From: Butyrivibrio sp.
Lineage (GTDB): Bacteria; Bacillota; Clostridia; Lachnospirales; Lachnospiraceae
Assembly: GCA_016297265.1 (NCBI GenBank)
Contig: JAEDHB010000007.1
Span: forward strand, 1 to 58,729
DNA: 58,729 nt
Reading direction: 5' to 3'
The position numbers and the translations under genes were made by a program. The number at the start of each line of letters is the position of its first letter. Positions within the stretch are counted from its first letter, which is position 1. The notes under the pieces are model-generated. The model did no database searches, had not been told where the DNA came from, and saw nothing but the letters and a program-made list of their open reading frames with translations. Positions 18,224-27,020 of this stretch are shown here, piece by piece.

Positions 18224-18954
18224 TGAATTATGACCGGGGTGGAGGTAATAATCTCCCCCGGTTTTACTATTCTATTTGCCGGAACTGCCGGAGTGCCACG
18301 GCGGTTGAGAATGGCATTGACATAATCCGCTTCGCATTGCAGCGGCTTGTCAAAACACATCCCGAAGAGGGAGTTCTCTGAAAGTGCACCGATTTTGTGC
18401 AAATCACTGCCGGCTGTAATAAATATATCATTCTGCTCACAGAAACTAAGGGCATTGGCATTCTGAATATCGTTATTGTGCGCATTGTAGGCCTCCCAGG
18501 CATCGCAGTAATTTGGAGAGAGATGTATTGCGGAGATATAGCCTCTTTCCCTGTAGGGATGTGCCTGAACCATTAATCCGCCTGCGCCGTGAATCAGGGA
18601 ATACAGGTTTTCCCTGTTGCAGTCCATTATCTCAGGATGTCCGATAAGCCATTCCTTATCAATTCCGTATAGCAGGAATTCATCATCTCCAAAGCTGTAT
18701 TCAAGACCAAAAAACACTTTAAGTCCAGAGCCTTCAGCGGCTTTTCTTGCATTTTCATAGCCATGGCAGAAAAGACAGATTCTCTCTTCCCAGGTGTGAT
18801 GCCTGCTAATACATGTATTACCGTTAAAGAAATGGTCAGTAATAAAAATACCGTCATAACCCAGCTTTTTGTAGTATTCCGGATACAGATGAGCCGGAGT
18901 GCTTCCGCATTTGCTGGCTTCCGAAGTGTGCATATGTGTCTCGTATTTGTACAT
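18220..18954 (-). CDS. PHP-domain metal-dependent hydrolase
   Basis: 244 residues from the ATG at 18954, preceded by GGAGG with 8-nt spacing; a GTG at 18969 is an unlikely earlier start. The four PHP motifs are present: THMHTSEAS near residue 6, GIFITDHFFNG near 37, VQAHPYRERG near 137 and GSDLHKIG near 193, so the trinuclear metal site looks complete. It is probably a phosphoesterase of the small YciV-like PHP class. The substrate is unknown. The 3' end overlaps the convergent ketopantoate reductase-like gene by 4 nt. Confidence 0.85.
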   Translation of the reverse strand: MYKYETHMHTSEASKCGSTPAHLYPEYYKKLGYDGIFITDHFFNGNTCISRHHTWEERICLFCHGYENARKAAEGSGLKVFFGLEYSFGDDEFLLYGIDKEWLIGHPEIMDCNRENLYSLIHGAGGLMVQAHPYRERGYISAIHLSPNYCDAWEAYNAHNNDIQNANALSFCEQNDIFITAGSDLHKIGALSENSLFGMCFDKPLQCEADYVNAILNRRGTPAVPANRIVKPGEIITSTPVIIH

Positions 18955-18985
18955 TCTGTTTTCCTCCACGAATTTATTATATCAC

Positions 18986-19016
18986 TTTACAGTTCAAAAT
19001 GTACCGTCAATATGAT
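18986..19016 (+). promoter_or_regulatory. weak candidate promoter of the traX-like gene
   Basis: TTTACA (18986-18991) and TATGAT (19011-19016) with a long 19-nt spacer; low certainty. Confidence 0.35.
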
Positions 19017-19060
19017 AAAATCATATATACCACCAGCCGGACAGGCGGAACGGAGTAGCT

Positions 19061-19738
19061 ATGAAAAAGATTCTGAATGCGGCACAGTTAAAGATAATTG
19101 CGTTGATCTCCATGCTGACGGACCATTTGGCAGTATGCTTTGCAGAGCTTTTGCCGGAATGGGGATACAATGTTATGCGCGGTGTCGGAAGACTTGCATT
19201 TCCAATATTTTGCTTTCTGATTGTGGAAGGCTTTGAAAAGACATCTTCCAGATTAAAATATTGTCTCAGACTTTTGGTATTTGCATTAATATCGGAGGTG
19301 CCTTACGACATGCTGATGCACAGGGCGTGGTTCTATCCCTACGGCAACAATATTATGTTCACCCTTATGCTTACGGTGCTTGTGCTGTGGATTGTCGATG
19401 TTTTGCAAAAAAAAGGAACGCCGGGAATAATTGCAGCACTTTCAATAGCAATTGCTGCGGGAGTTGCAGCATATTTTCTTCATCTTGAGTATTCCTGGAA
19501 ATGTATCGCCATCGCAATGCTTTTCTATGTGGCAAAAAATGATGATGCGGTCAAATATGCGGGAACAGCCTGCATATTGTTAATCAACACAACAATAACG
19601 GGCCTCAATGCTGTTTTTGCATTACCGCTGATATATCTGTATAATGGCAAAAAAGGTAAAACGCAAAAGTATTTCTTTTATATATTCTACCCGGTGCATA
19701 TACTGGCATTGGGCATTGTAAAATGTTTTCTAATATAA
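19061..19738 (+). CDS. TraX family membrane protein
   Basis: 225 residues with about seven hydrophobic segments. The TraX pattern is clear at the start: ALISMLTDHLAVCF (about 12-25, with the conserved Asp-His), then GRLAFPIFCFLIVEGFEKT (about 43-61). TraX of the F plasmid acetylates pilin; chromosomal clostridial relatives are membrane-bound acyltransferase-like proteins of unknown substrate. GGAG lies before the ATG. The next gene follows 16 nt after the stop and may be co-transcribed. I find no conjugation genes nearby. Confidence 0.85.
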   Translation: MKKILNAAQLKIIALISMLTDHLAVCFAELLPEWGYNVMRGVGRLAFPIFCFLIVEGFEKTSSRLKYCLRLLVFALISEVPYDMLMHRAWFYPYGNNIMFTLMLTVLVLWIVDVLQKKGTPGIIAALSIAIAAGVAAYFLHLEYSWKCIAIAMLFYVAKNDDAVKYAGTACILLINTTITGLNAVFALPLIYLYNGKKGKTQKYFFYIFYPVHILALGIVKCFLI

Positions 19739-19754
19739 TTTGAGGTAAGTGTTT

Positions 19755-20858
19755 ATGGCAAATATGAAGGATTATTTTGAGTGGAGGGGAGATATTCCCA
19801 TAACAGTTGACGGAATCAATGAGATTGACGGTGCAATTTTTTCAATAATAGCTTATTTCGATTTCTCGGTTGAGCTTGAGGGCAGGGACGAGATTGGCCT
19901 TAAGGATGCGTCGCAATCGTACATGAAGCGTGGTGAGATTGACATCCGGAAAAATAAGCTTAACAAAATGGCGGCAGGCGTGTATCGTGCAGCAGGAAAA
20001 TCAAAGCGCTTTGGTAAGTTGACAGTTTCGGACTATGAGGAAATCTTTGATGCGGAGAAAAAAGTACAGTTTGGAGCAGTGACCTTCACGATAGATGAAA
20101 ATACGCATTTTGTTGCCTTCCGGGGAACCGATGATTCGATTGTCGGCTGGGCGGAGGATTTTGAACTGTGCTACAAGATGCCTGTGCCTTCTCAGGTGGA
20201 GGCGGAACGATATCTTAAGCATATTGCGGAAAAATATTCCGGCAAAATATATGTGGCTGGCCATTCAAAAGGAGGAAATCTGGCAATATATTCTTCCTTC
20301 AGGCAGTCGCAGGAAATCAAAAAAAGAATTGCAAAGATTTACAATTATGACGGGCCGGGATTTTTACGGCCTGTAGTCGAATCGGAGGAATATCTTTCAA
20401 TTGTTGATAAAATCTGTACATATATGCCGCAGGAATCAATGGTGGGAATAATAATGTTCCATGGTGAGAAAATAAATATTGTCAAGTGCGAAGAAAAGGG
20501 GATTATCCAACATCAGCCGGAGACCTGGATGCTTTGCGGTACCAGGTTCATATATGAAAAAACCTTCAAAAACAAGAGTGTAATAATCAATGATATGTGC
20601 AACAAATGGCTGACCAGGATTGATGAAAAGAAGAGGGAGACATTCATTATTACTCTTTTCGGGATATTGCAGGAAGAGAATGCCGATACCTTCACGGAAT
20701 TGTCCTTCGACTGGTTTAACAATGCGAAATCGGCATTTCATAATTACAGAAGTCTTGATAAAGAGACAAAGGATATGATCAGGGAAACCCTGAAGGAAAT
20801 GGAAAAACTGGGTAAAACCTCACTTACAAAGAGAAGAAGGAATAAGACGCCGGTTTAA
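19755..20858 (+). CDS. DUF2974 (Mbeg1-like) alpha/beta-hydrolase-type protein
   Basis: 367 residues from the ATG at 19755; a GTG at 19749 is too close to the GAGG ribosome binding site. The family pattern includes NTHFVAFRGTDDSIVGWAED (about 118-137) and the nucleophile elbow YVAGHSKGGNLA (about 168-179, Ser in GHSKGG). A lipase/esterase-like fold is expected; the substrate is unknown. The C-terminus ends in a basic tail (KRRRNK). It lies directly after the TraX-like gene. Confidence 0.85.
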   Translation: MANMKDYFEWRGDIPITVDGINEIDGAIFSIIAYFDFSVELEGRDEIGLKDASQSYMKRGEIDIRKNKLNKMAAGVYRAAGKSKRFGKLTVSDYEEIFDAEKKVQFGAVTFTIDENTHFVAFRGTDDSIVGWAEDFELCYKMPVPSQVEAERYLKHIAEKYSGKIYVAGHSKGGNLAIYSSFRQSQEIKKRIAKIYNYDGPGFLRPVVESEEYLSIVDKICTYMPQESMVGIIMFHGEKINIVKCEEKGIIQHQPETWMLCGTRFIYEKTFKNKSVIINDMCNKWLTRIDEKKRETFIITLFGILQEENADTFTELSFDWFNNAKSAFHNYRSLDKETKDMIRETLKEMEKLGKTSLTKRRRNKTPV

Positions 20859-20872
20859 CAAAAATGTTTTTA

Positions 20873-20901
20873 TGGACTAAAGCGCAAAAGTATGCTATCA
20901 T
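20873..20901 (+). promoter_or_regulatory. putative promoter of the EAL-domain gene
   Basis: TGGACT (20873-20878), a 17-nt spacer and TATCAT (20896-20901) with an extended -10 TG at 20893-20894. The ATG is at 20944. Confidence 0.5.
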
Positions 20902-20943
20902 ATATAAGCAAGAATGCTTGCAATTCGCTTGTCAGGGGAAATT

Positions 20944-22248
20944 ATGAAATTAGAAAATTTAACAACGGAAAGTTTAACGGGCTTGCCATATGCCGATGTA
21001 TTTAAGGCAGAGACAGAACGTTTACTTAAGTGTGGGATGAAGAATCCCGTAATGGTATCGGTTGACATCAGCAACTTTAAGTACTTCAACCAGATGTACG
21101 GCTATGATGAAGGTGATGTACTTATCAAGAAGTATGCGAAGGTTTATTGTCACGATAATAAAGAATGTGTGTTGGCATTCAGAATATATGTGGACCACAT
21201 TATCCTTCTTTTGGATGTTGAAGACGAAGATATGTCTTCGATTGAAATAAGATATGATGAACTTAACAGAAAATTCAGTGCGTCCGTCAACGAGGAGTAT
21301 CCGTTGGCGAGAGTTCGTGCTTATATGGGAATCTATATCATTGAGGATGTCAATGAGAATATTACCAAAATGATTGACAGAGCCCAGTATGCAAGAAGAA
21401 GCATTAAGATTAACTATACGCAGACAGTCGCAATGTTCACGCAGGGGATGGCGGAGCATACCGAGGAAGAGGCGGGAATTATTCCTATGTTCTTTTCTGC
21501 GTTGGAGAATGACAGGGTGAAAGTATATATTCAGCCCAAATTCTCAATCGAGGAGCAGAAGCTGATTGGCGGCGAGGCTTTGTCAAGAATAATGGACAAG
21601 GATGGCAATATAGTTCCGCCTAAAGCATATATTGATATTCTTGAGAGTACGGGTCTGATATCCAAATTGGATTACTATGTAATTCTCAAGGTGATTGAGA
21701 TTCAGAAGAACTGGATGGAAAAGGGCTATGAACTCACCACCATATCCATGAATCTTTCAAGGAAGGACTTCTGGGAACCACAGTTTATCAAAGCTATTGA
21801 TGAATGCATAGTTAAGTCGGGAGTTCCTACAAAATATTTTGAATTTGAACTTACAGAGACCTTGTTTTGTGAGAATTATGTGACTGTTATCAGCCAGCTT
21901 GATTATCTCAGAAAACGGGGCTACAAGATAAGCATGGATGACTTCGGCTCGGGCTATAATTCACTGTATATGCTTGGCAAAGTACCTGTCGATATTATCA
22001 AGTTTGACAGAGGCTTTGTGCTCAACAGTCTTGGAGTTGAATCAGGGCGCAAGATTCTTAAGAATCTTATGAATACCTTCACCGATATTGAATTTGATGT
22101 AATCTGTGAGGGCATTGAGAATCGTGAAGAAGAAAAAATTGTGCATGACTGCGGTTGTAATGCAGTACAGGGATATTTGTATGATATGCCGTTGCCATAC
22201 GATAAATTCGAGGATAAATATATGACTGAGACAATGGGGGCACAATAG
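20944..22248 (+). CDS. cyclic-di-GMP phosphodiesterase: degenerate GGDEF plus intact EAL
   Basis: 434 residues from the ATG at 20944 (AGGGGAA upstream); an upstream in-frame ATG at 20914 has no ribosome binding site. The N-terminal GGDEF-like domain (1-165) has no signature: IYVDH stands where GGDEF should be. The EAL domain (180-425) looks active: GGEALSR (about 208), NLSRKDF, ELTETLF, DDFGSGYNSL (about 332), IIKFDRGF, CEGIENREE and QGYLYDMP supply the metal and catalytic residues. It should hydrolyse cyclic-di-GMP in the cytoplasm, with the inactive GGDEF as a regulatory part. No membrane span. Confidence 0.9.
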   Translation: MKLENLTTESLTGLPYADVFKAETERLLKCGMKNPVMVSVDISNFKYFNQMYGYDEGDVLIKKYAKVYCHDNKECVLAFRIYVDHIILLLDVEDEDMSSIEIRYDELNRKFSASVNEEYPLARVRAYMGIYIIEDVNENITKMIDRAQYARRSIKINYTQTVAMFTQGMAEHTEEEAGIIPMFFSALENDRVKVYIQPKFSIEEQKLIGGEALSRIMDKDGNIVPPKAYIDILESTGLISKLDYYVILKVIEIQKNWMEKGYELTTISMNLSRKDFWEPQFIKAIDECIVKSGVPTKYFEFELTETLFCENYVTVISQLDYLRKRGYKISMDDFGSGYNSLYMLGKVPVDIIKFDRGFVLNSLGVESGRKILKNLMNTFTDIEFDVICEGIENREEEKIVHDCGCNAVQGYLYDMPLPYDKFEDKYMTETMGAQ

Positions 22249-22266
22249 CAGCCCCCATTATTTTCT
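22233..22266 (+). terminator. intrinsic terminator overlapping the stop of the EAL gene
   Basis: A 9-bp stem AATGGGGGC / GCCCCCATT (22233-22241 and 22251-22259) with a 9-nt loop that contains the TAG stop; ATTTTCTT follows. Confidence 0.75.
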
Positions 22267-22281
22267 TGCTGGAGAAGTGAT

Positions 22282-23544
22282 ATGAAGGAAAAAACCAGAA
22301 ATCAAATTGCACATTTAGGGGAAATTGTTCTCTCAATCGTAAAATGGTCGGTAATCGGTATTTTGCTCGGCGTTATCGTGGGAGGAATAAGTACTGCCTT
22401 TTCGTTCTGCTTATCCAAGGTTACATGGCTTAGGACGGAATACAGGTGGATAGTATATCTGCTGCCTCTGGGTGGTATCGTTATTGTCGGGTTATACAGA
22501 CTTCTCAATATGCAGGATGACAAGGGTACCAATACGATTTTGGATTCAATTGATAAGGAGTCGGAGGTGCCGGTCAAGATGGCGCCCCTCATCTTTGTTT
22601 CAACGGTTATCACGCATCTGTTCGGAGGCTCGGCAGGTCGTGAGGGTGCGGCCCTGCAATTGGGCGGAAGCCTTGGAAATCTGTTTGGAAGGATATTCAA
22701 ATTTGACAAAAAGGATATAAAGATTTTTATTATGACCGGTATGAGTGCGGCCTTTGCCGCTCTTTTTGGAACACCAATGGCGGCGGCTATTTTTTCCATT
22801 GAGTCGGCAACGGTGGGAATCATGTATTTTTCATCGCTGCTTCCATGCGTATTGTCAGCTTTGGTGGCAAGCAATTTCTCGGCAACAATGGGAATTTCAT
22901 CGGAAAGTTTTCCTCTTTCATATGTTCCGGAAATGACCATAGGAAGCGGATGCAAGGTAGTGCTTCTGGCAGTGCTTTGCGGTCTGATGAGCGTTGTTTT
23001 CTGTCTGGCAATGAAATATGTCAAGAAATACCTGGTGAAATTCTTTGGTAATCCTTTCTTGAGGATTGTTGTTGTCGCACTTGTATTTGTCGGAATTACA
23101 GCACTGTTTGGCGGAGATGATTTCTATGGTGCGGGAATAGAAGTGATTGACAGAGCGGTCCTCGAAGGCGAAGCAGAATGGTATTTGTTTATTGTAAAAA
23201 CAATCCTCACTGCCCTGATTCTTGGAGCAGGCTTTAAGGGGGGCGAGATAGTTCCGGCCTTCTTTGTGGGAGCGACTCTCGGCTGTACCATTGGGCATAT
23301 TCTTGGAATCAGTCCGTCACTGTGTGCGGCAATGGGCATGACCGCAATGTTCTGCGGAATTACAAATTGTCCGATATCGGCGATGTTAATCAGCTTTGAA
23401 TTGTTTGGATTTGAATGTGTACCGTATATTCTGATTACGACGGCAATCAGTTTTGTTTGTTCGGGTTACTTTGGTATTTACTCCTCACAGAATATTATGT
23501 TTTCAAAGTATAAACACTTAACCAGGAGAAAGAGTGATGATTAA
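22282..23544 (+). CDS. ClC-type anion channel/antiporter, possible fluoride-exporting lineage
   Basis: 420 residues with ten or more hydrophobic segments. ClC motif II appears as GSAGREGAALQLGGSLGN (about 116-133) with the gating Glu in GREG, and motif III as FKGGEIVPAFFVGATLG (about 313-329). Motif I (GSGIP) is not found in the preceding helix region, which instead reads SEVPVKMAPLIFVSTVITH. Fluoride-selective CLC-F proteins also lack the Ser of GSGIP, so fluoride/proton antiport is one possibility, chloride another. There is no fluoride riboswitch upstream. GGAG precedes the ATG; the stop overlaps the HAD gene. Confidence 0.85.
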   Translation: MKEKTRNQIAHLGEIVLSIVKWSVIGILLGVIVGGISTAFSFCLSKVTWLRTEYRWIVYLLPLGGIVIVGLYRLLNMQDDKGTNTILDSIDKESEVPVKMAPLIFVSTVITHLFGGSAGREGAALQLGGSLGNLFGRIFKFDKKDIKIFIMTGMSAAFAALFGTPMAAAIFSIESATVGIMYFSSLLPCVLSALVASNFSATMGISSESFPLSYVPEMTIGSGCKVVLLAVLCGLMSVVFCLAMKYVKKYLVKFFGNPFLRIVVVALVFVGITALFGGDDFYGAGIEVIDRAVLEGEAEWYLFIVKTILTALILGAGFKGGEIVPAFFVGATLGCTIGHILGISPSLCAAMGMTAMFCGITNCPISAMLISFELFGFECVPYILITTAISFVCSGYFGIYSSQNIMFSKYKHLTRRKSDD

Positions 23545-24184
23545 GAATCTGATTTTTGATGTGGATGGCACAATCTGGGATAATACTGAAATTGTTGCAG
23601 GTGCATGGACTGAGGTGGCAAAACTGACAGGCTTTAGGGATGGCATAATAACTGCTGAAGAATTAAGGGGTGAGTTTGGCAAACCCATGGACGAGATAAT
23701 ACACAATCTTTTTTCAGGGGTGCAGAGTGAGTCGGATTTAGCAAGGACTAATGACCTGGTCAACGAAATTGAGGACAGATTCCTGCGTGAGTGCAGCATG
23801 GATCTTACATATACGGGAATTGTGGATACAATAAGGGAACTGGCAGGGGAGTTTGCAATATTCATTGTGAGCAACTGTCAGGACGGGTATATTGAACTGA
23901 TGCTTGAAAAGACAGGTCTTCTCGGATATGTCAGGGATTTTACATGTTTTGGCGTAACGGGGCTTCCAAAATCCGGTTCCATAATGAAATTGATGGACAG
24001 AAATCAGCTTGAAGGAGAAGAAACGGTATATATTGGGGATACACAGGGGGATTATGATGCGACTAAAGAGGCCGGGCTCAAGTTTATTTTTGCGGGCTAT
24101 GGCTTCGGACATGTGGAAACACCGGATGCTGTTTTTTATAAGAGCAGCGAGCTTAAAAACGCCGTGCTTTCCTGTGGCAAATAG
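23537..24184 (+). CDS. HAD-superfamily phosphatase
   Basis: 215 residues from the ATG at 23537 (GTG at 23534 also possible). HAD motif I is LIFDVDGTIWDN, motif II is IFIVSNCQ, the Lys motif lies in GLPKSG, and motif IV is YIGDTQGDYDATKEAG. The cap is of the small helical type found in phosphoglycolate phosphatase-like enzymes. It should remove phosphate from a small metabolite. The start overlaps the ClC stop by 8 nt, so the two are coupled. Confidence 0.88.
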   Translation: MIKNLIFDVDGTIWDNTEIVAGAWTEVAKLTGFRDGIITAEELRGEFGKPMDEIIHNLFSGVQSESDLARTNDLVNEIEDRFLRECSMDLTYTGIVDTIRELAGEFAIFIVSNCQDGYIELMLEKTGLLGYVRDFTCFGVTGLPKSGSIMKLMDRNQLEGEETVYIGDTQGDYDATKEAGLKFIFAGYGFGHVETPDAVFYKSSELKNAVLSCGK

Positions 24185-24248
24185 TGGCATTATCTATGCT
24201 TATGAGGTATAATTGAGAAAAAGAATTACAATGTACGGGGTGGAAAAG

Positions 24249-25562
24249 ATGGCTAAGAGAAAAGGAAGTCTTAAGCGAAGCTATGTAATAATGATGGTGC
24301 TTCCGATACTGGTGTGCGGTATTCTTACGATTTGGTTCAGTTATCACCGGTTTACCGGGTCGATATACAATGAGATAGAGAAGGAACTGAAGAATTCGGC
24401 ATATACCTTTCTGGGTACATATGAGAGACTCAGACCGGGTAATTATGAAGAGATGAAGAGCCAGAATATGGCTGCTCTGATGAAGGGCTCGGAGCTGGTT
24501 GCCAGGGATATTAAGCTTCTTGAGACAATCAAGGATGATACGGGATTCGATGTGTCCTTTTTCTATGGGGAACTGAGATATGTCACAACTCTTGAAAATG
24601 ACGAGGGACAGAAATATGTGGGCAGCGCAACCAATTCAGTAATCCGCAAGGAGGTTATGGAGGAGGATAAAGCCCATTTCTATAACAATGTTAAGTTAGA
24701 GGGTGAGGAATATGCGGCATACTACATCCCTTTACATAATACAGGCGACAAAGTCGTCGGAATGCTGGAATTTGTGGCCAATGCAAAGGGTGTTAAAAAA
24801 ACCGTTAACAAAGCAGTATTTCCTATTATCATCATAACTGCAATTCTTATGGTAATATGCGGAACCATTGCTTTGAGATATGCAGCAGGAATAATAAATG
24901 CCTTCCAGAAGATTAACAGCTTTCTTCTCAAGGTTGAAAAGGGTGAATTGTCCGGAGAAATCGATCCGCGAACCAAAAACAGGGATGATGAAATAGGGCA
25001 GATGAGTAAAACCGCAATGTCGATGCAGAAATCCATAAGGCAGCTGGTGGAGCTTGATGCACTTACCCAGTTGTACAACAGAAGATTCGGGGATAAAAAT
25101 CTTAAGAAAATACTTGGCAAGGTGGGAACGGAAGGAATCAAGGCATCGGTCTGTATAGGCGATATCGATTTTTTCAAGAAGTTTAATGATACATACGGAC
25201 ATGATGTCGGTGATGAAGTGTTGAAGGAAGTTGCAAGGACTCTTAGAAAATCCATGGCAGGATGCGGATTTGTTGCCAGATGGGGTGGTGAAGAATTTCT
25301 TCTGGTATTTGATAAAATGGAAGTTGAGGATGCTGCCGCCAAACTTGAGACAATTCTTGACGATATCCACAGGATTGAGATTGTTAACGGGGAGGATATA
25401 CTTCATATCAATATGTCCTTCGGTGTTGCTTCGGCCTGTGTTGACGGCAAGGTTGATGCCTCGGACAATGTATTGAAGAGAGCGGACAACCTTCTGTACT
25501 ATGCAAAAGAGCATGGCAGAAATCAGGTGGTTGCTGAGAAACAGGATACAACAGAAGAATAA
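24249..25562 (+). CDS. membrane diguanylate cyclase with extracellular Cache-like sensor
   Basis: 437 residues from the ATG at 24249 (GGGGTGGAAAAG upstream); a TTG at 24213 and an ATG at 24231 are alternatives. Membrane spans at about 12-31 and 188-212 enclose a sensor domain of about 155 residues (DTGFDVSFFYGELRYVTTL, VGMLEFVANAKG) that fits a single Cache domain. A HAMP-like linker (about 213-265) and a GGDEF domain follow. The signature is GGEEF (about 345-349), compatible with activity. The I-site Arg and Asp are replaced (AGCG at the RxxD position), so product inhibition is not expected. Confidence 0.9.
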   Translation: MAKRKGSLKRSYVIMMVLPILVCGILTIWFSYHRFTGSIYNEIEKELKNSAYTFLGTYERLRPGNYEEMKSQNMAALMKGSELVARDIKLLETIKDDTGFDVSFFYGELRYVTTLENDEGQKYVGSATNSVIRKEVMEEDKAHFYNNVKLEGEEYAAYYIPLHNTGDKVVGMLEFVANAKGVKKTVNKAVFPIIIITAILMVICGTIALRYAAGIINAFQKINSFLLKVEKGELSGEIDPRTKNRDDEIGQMSKTAMSMQKSIRQLVELDALTQLYNRRFGDKNLKKILGKVGTEGIKASVCIGDIDFFKKFNDTYGHDVGDEVLKEVARTLRKSMAGCGFVARWGGEEFLLVFDKMEVEDAAAKLETILDDIHRIEIVNGEDILHINMSFGVASACVDGKVDASDNVLKRADNLLYYAKEHGRNQVVAEKQDTTEE

Positions 25563-25568
25563 AATAAG

Positions 25569-25609
25569 AGGACAGGAAACACGATGAAGTGAATCCTGTC
25601 CTTGTTGTT
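25569..25609. terminator. convergent terminator between the GGDEF and CapA-like genes
   Basis: A perfect 9-bp stem AGGACAGGA / TCCTGTCCT (25569-25577 and 25594-25602) with a 16-nt loop. T-rich tails exist on both strands (TGTTGTTT, and TTATTTTATT on the - strand). Confidence 0.65.
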
Positions 25610-26853
25610 TAGTATTTACTTGTACTTGGAAGATCCGGACAAATTGATTTTGCCAGCTTCTTCAAATCCTTAGCCGTGAACGGATAGTCCCTGTTGACGC
25701 TCATATATTCCTCTCCCGGTTCAGTGTGAATACTGTGTTCCGCAGCGAGGTCTTCAGTGTAATCGTCAAGGAAATATGTGGTCATGGCACTTCTGCTTCT
25801 TGTAAAATGTGTTACGAGAAAATGCATATCGTAGCTGTCAATATGTGTGCCGTTGGCATCCTTTGTTATCTTAACATCAGCCATACCGCCCAGCATACTG
25901 AAGTTATAATACTGAAGTGAGGTGAAATTGCCAAGGGAATAATAGACAAGCATTTTGTGTCCGTCCTTTCCCTCAACCCATTCAACCGGTTCCACAACAT
26001 GCGGATGTGTTCCGATTATGAGGTCAACTCCCTGCTCTGCAAAGAATTTTGCCCATTCTTTCTGCATGTCGTCCGAGGTCATTACATATTCGGTGCCCCA
26101 GTGTGGGAAAACAATGACAAAATCGGCAAGGGACTTGGCTCTCTGGATTTCCTCAGTGATTCTTGGCTTATCCTCTTCACGCATATAATTTATCAAATAA
26201 TTGCGCTCTTCAGGAACATTTATTCCGTTAGTTCCATATGTATAATTTAAGAGTGCAACATCGATGCCGTTGATATTTTTGATGCATATTTTTTTCTGTG
26301 CATCCGCATCTAGGTTGGCACCGAGAGTGATTATATCAGGAAAATGCTCTTTCCAGTAGTTGAGTGTATGGATCATTCCGTTGGTATCCTGATCCATTGA
26401 GTGGTTGGTGGCAAGGAGTGCCACGTCAAATCCTGCCTTGACTTCAGCATCGGCAAGCTCTGTTCTTACGTTAAAACATGGATAACCGATATTTCCGTAC
26501 TGATTACCGGCCATAACAACTTCATTATTAACTACTGCGAGGTCGGCAGTTTTTACTTTATCTGTGACATGTTCAAATAGATAATCGTATACATAGGATC
26601 CGTCATCCTGAACTGCCGGCTTGCTGACACCGCTGTGCATAAGCATATCGCCCACCGCTACAATGTTGATTGATACAGGCTTAATTTCCTCAGCAGTTGT
26701 TTCCGGAACAGTGGTAGGTGCTTCGGAGGATGAAACCATAGCGCCGACTGCGGTAGTATCCGCTTCTCCGGTGGATGAGGAAGACTTACAACCCGTAAGG
26801 AGCATGAGCACAAGGGCGAGTAACAGGGATAGAAGAGTATATTTCTTTTTCAT
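25609..26853 (-). CDS. CapA-family metallophosphatase-like lipoprotein
   Basis: 414 residues. The signal ends in LLTGC-KSSS, so a surface lipoprotein. After a Ser/Thr/Glu linker (about 27-60) the CapA/PgsA metallophosphatase-like domain shows IVAVGDMLMH (about 64), VVNNEV, LLATNHSMDQD (N-H-x-x-D type), FPHWGTEY and IIGTHPHVVEPVE. Relatives take part in poly-gamma-glutamate anchoring or export, but no capB or capC-type genes are near, so the substrate remains open. GGAG lies 6 nt before the ATG. Bidirectional terminator at the 3' end. Confidence 0.9.
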   Translation of the reverse strand: MKKKYTLLSLLLALVLMLLTGCKSSSSTGEADTTAVGAMVSSSEAPTTVPETTAEEIKPVSINIVAVGDMLMHSGVSKPAVQDDGSYVYDYLFEHVTDKVKTADLAVVNNEVVMAGNQYGNIGYPCFNVRTELADAEVKAGFDVALLATNHSMDQDTNGMIHTLNYWKEHFPDIITLGANLDADAQKKICIKNINGIDVALLNYTYGTNGINVPEERNYLINYMREEDKPRITEEIQRAKSLADFVIVFPHWGTEYVMTSDDMQKEWAKFFAEQGVDLIIGTHPHVVEPVEWVEGKDGHKMLVYYSLGNFTSLQYYNFSMLGGMADVKITKDANGTHIDSYDMHFLVTHFTRSRSAMTTYFLDDYTEDLAAEHSIHTEPGEEYMSVNRDYPFTAKDLKKLAKSICPDLPSTSKY

Positions 26854-26928
26854 TTTTTCTCCTTTTTTGATTTTTTCTAATATGTAGGAACATTATACAA
26901 CGCAACAGAGCTCAGTGCAAATTTTTTT

Positions 26929-26955
26929 ATTATAATAAGGTTTACAAAAGTTCAA
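26929..26955 (-). promoter_or_regulatory. weak candidate promoter of the CapA-like gene
   Basis: On the - strand TTGAAC (26955-26950) and a perfect TATAAT (26934-26929), but the spacer is only 15 nt. Confidence 0.35.
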
Positions 26956-26969
26956 TTCATTGATAATAT
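26941..26969 (+). promoter_or_regulatory. weak candidate promoter of glnA
   Basis: TTTACA (26941-26946), a 17-nt spacer and TAATAT (26964-26969). The leader to the ATG at 27021 would be about 45 nt. I saw no obvious GlnR-type operator. Confidence 0.4.
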
Positions 26970-27020
26970 ATGAGAAGAAATTGTTTGCTGCCTAAGGCGA
27001 ACAGAGCAGGAGGATTAATT

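Noticed and set aside
19061..19738. TraX gene as evidence for an integrated conjugative element
   Set aside because: No relaxase, integrase, att-like repeat or other transfer gene in the window; chromosomal TraX-like proteins are common in Clostridia.
22249..22281. Fluoride riboswitch before the ClC gene
   Set aside because: Only 33 nt are available and they contain a terminator tail and the ribosome binding site.
22302..23024. 240-codon - strand frame opposite the ClC gene
   Set aside because: Shadow of a clear ClC coding sequence; no ribosome binding site and no plausible protein.
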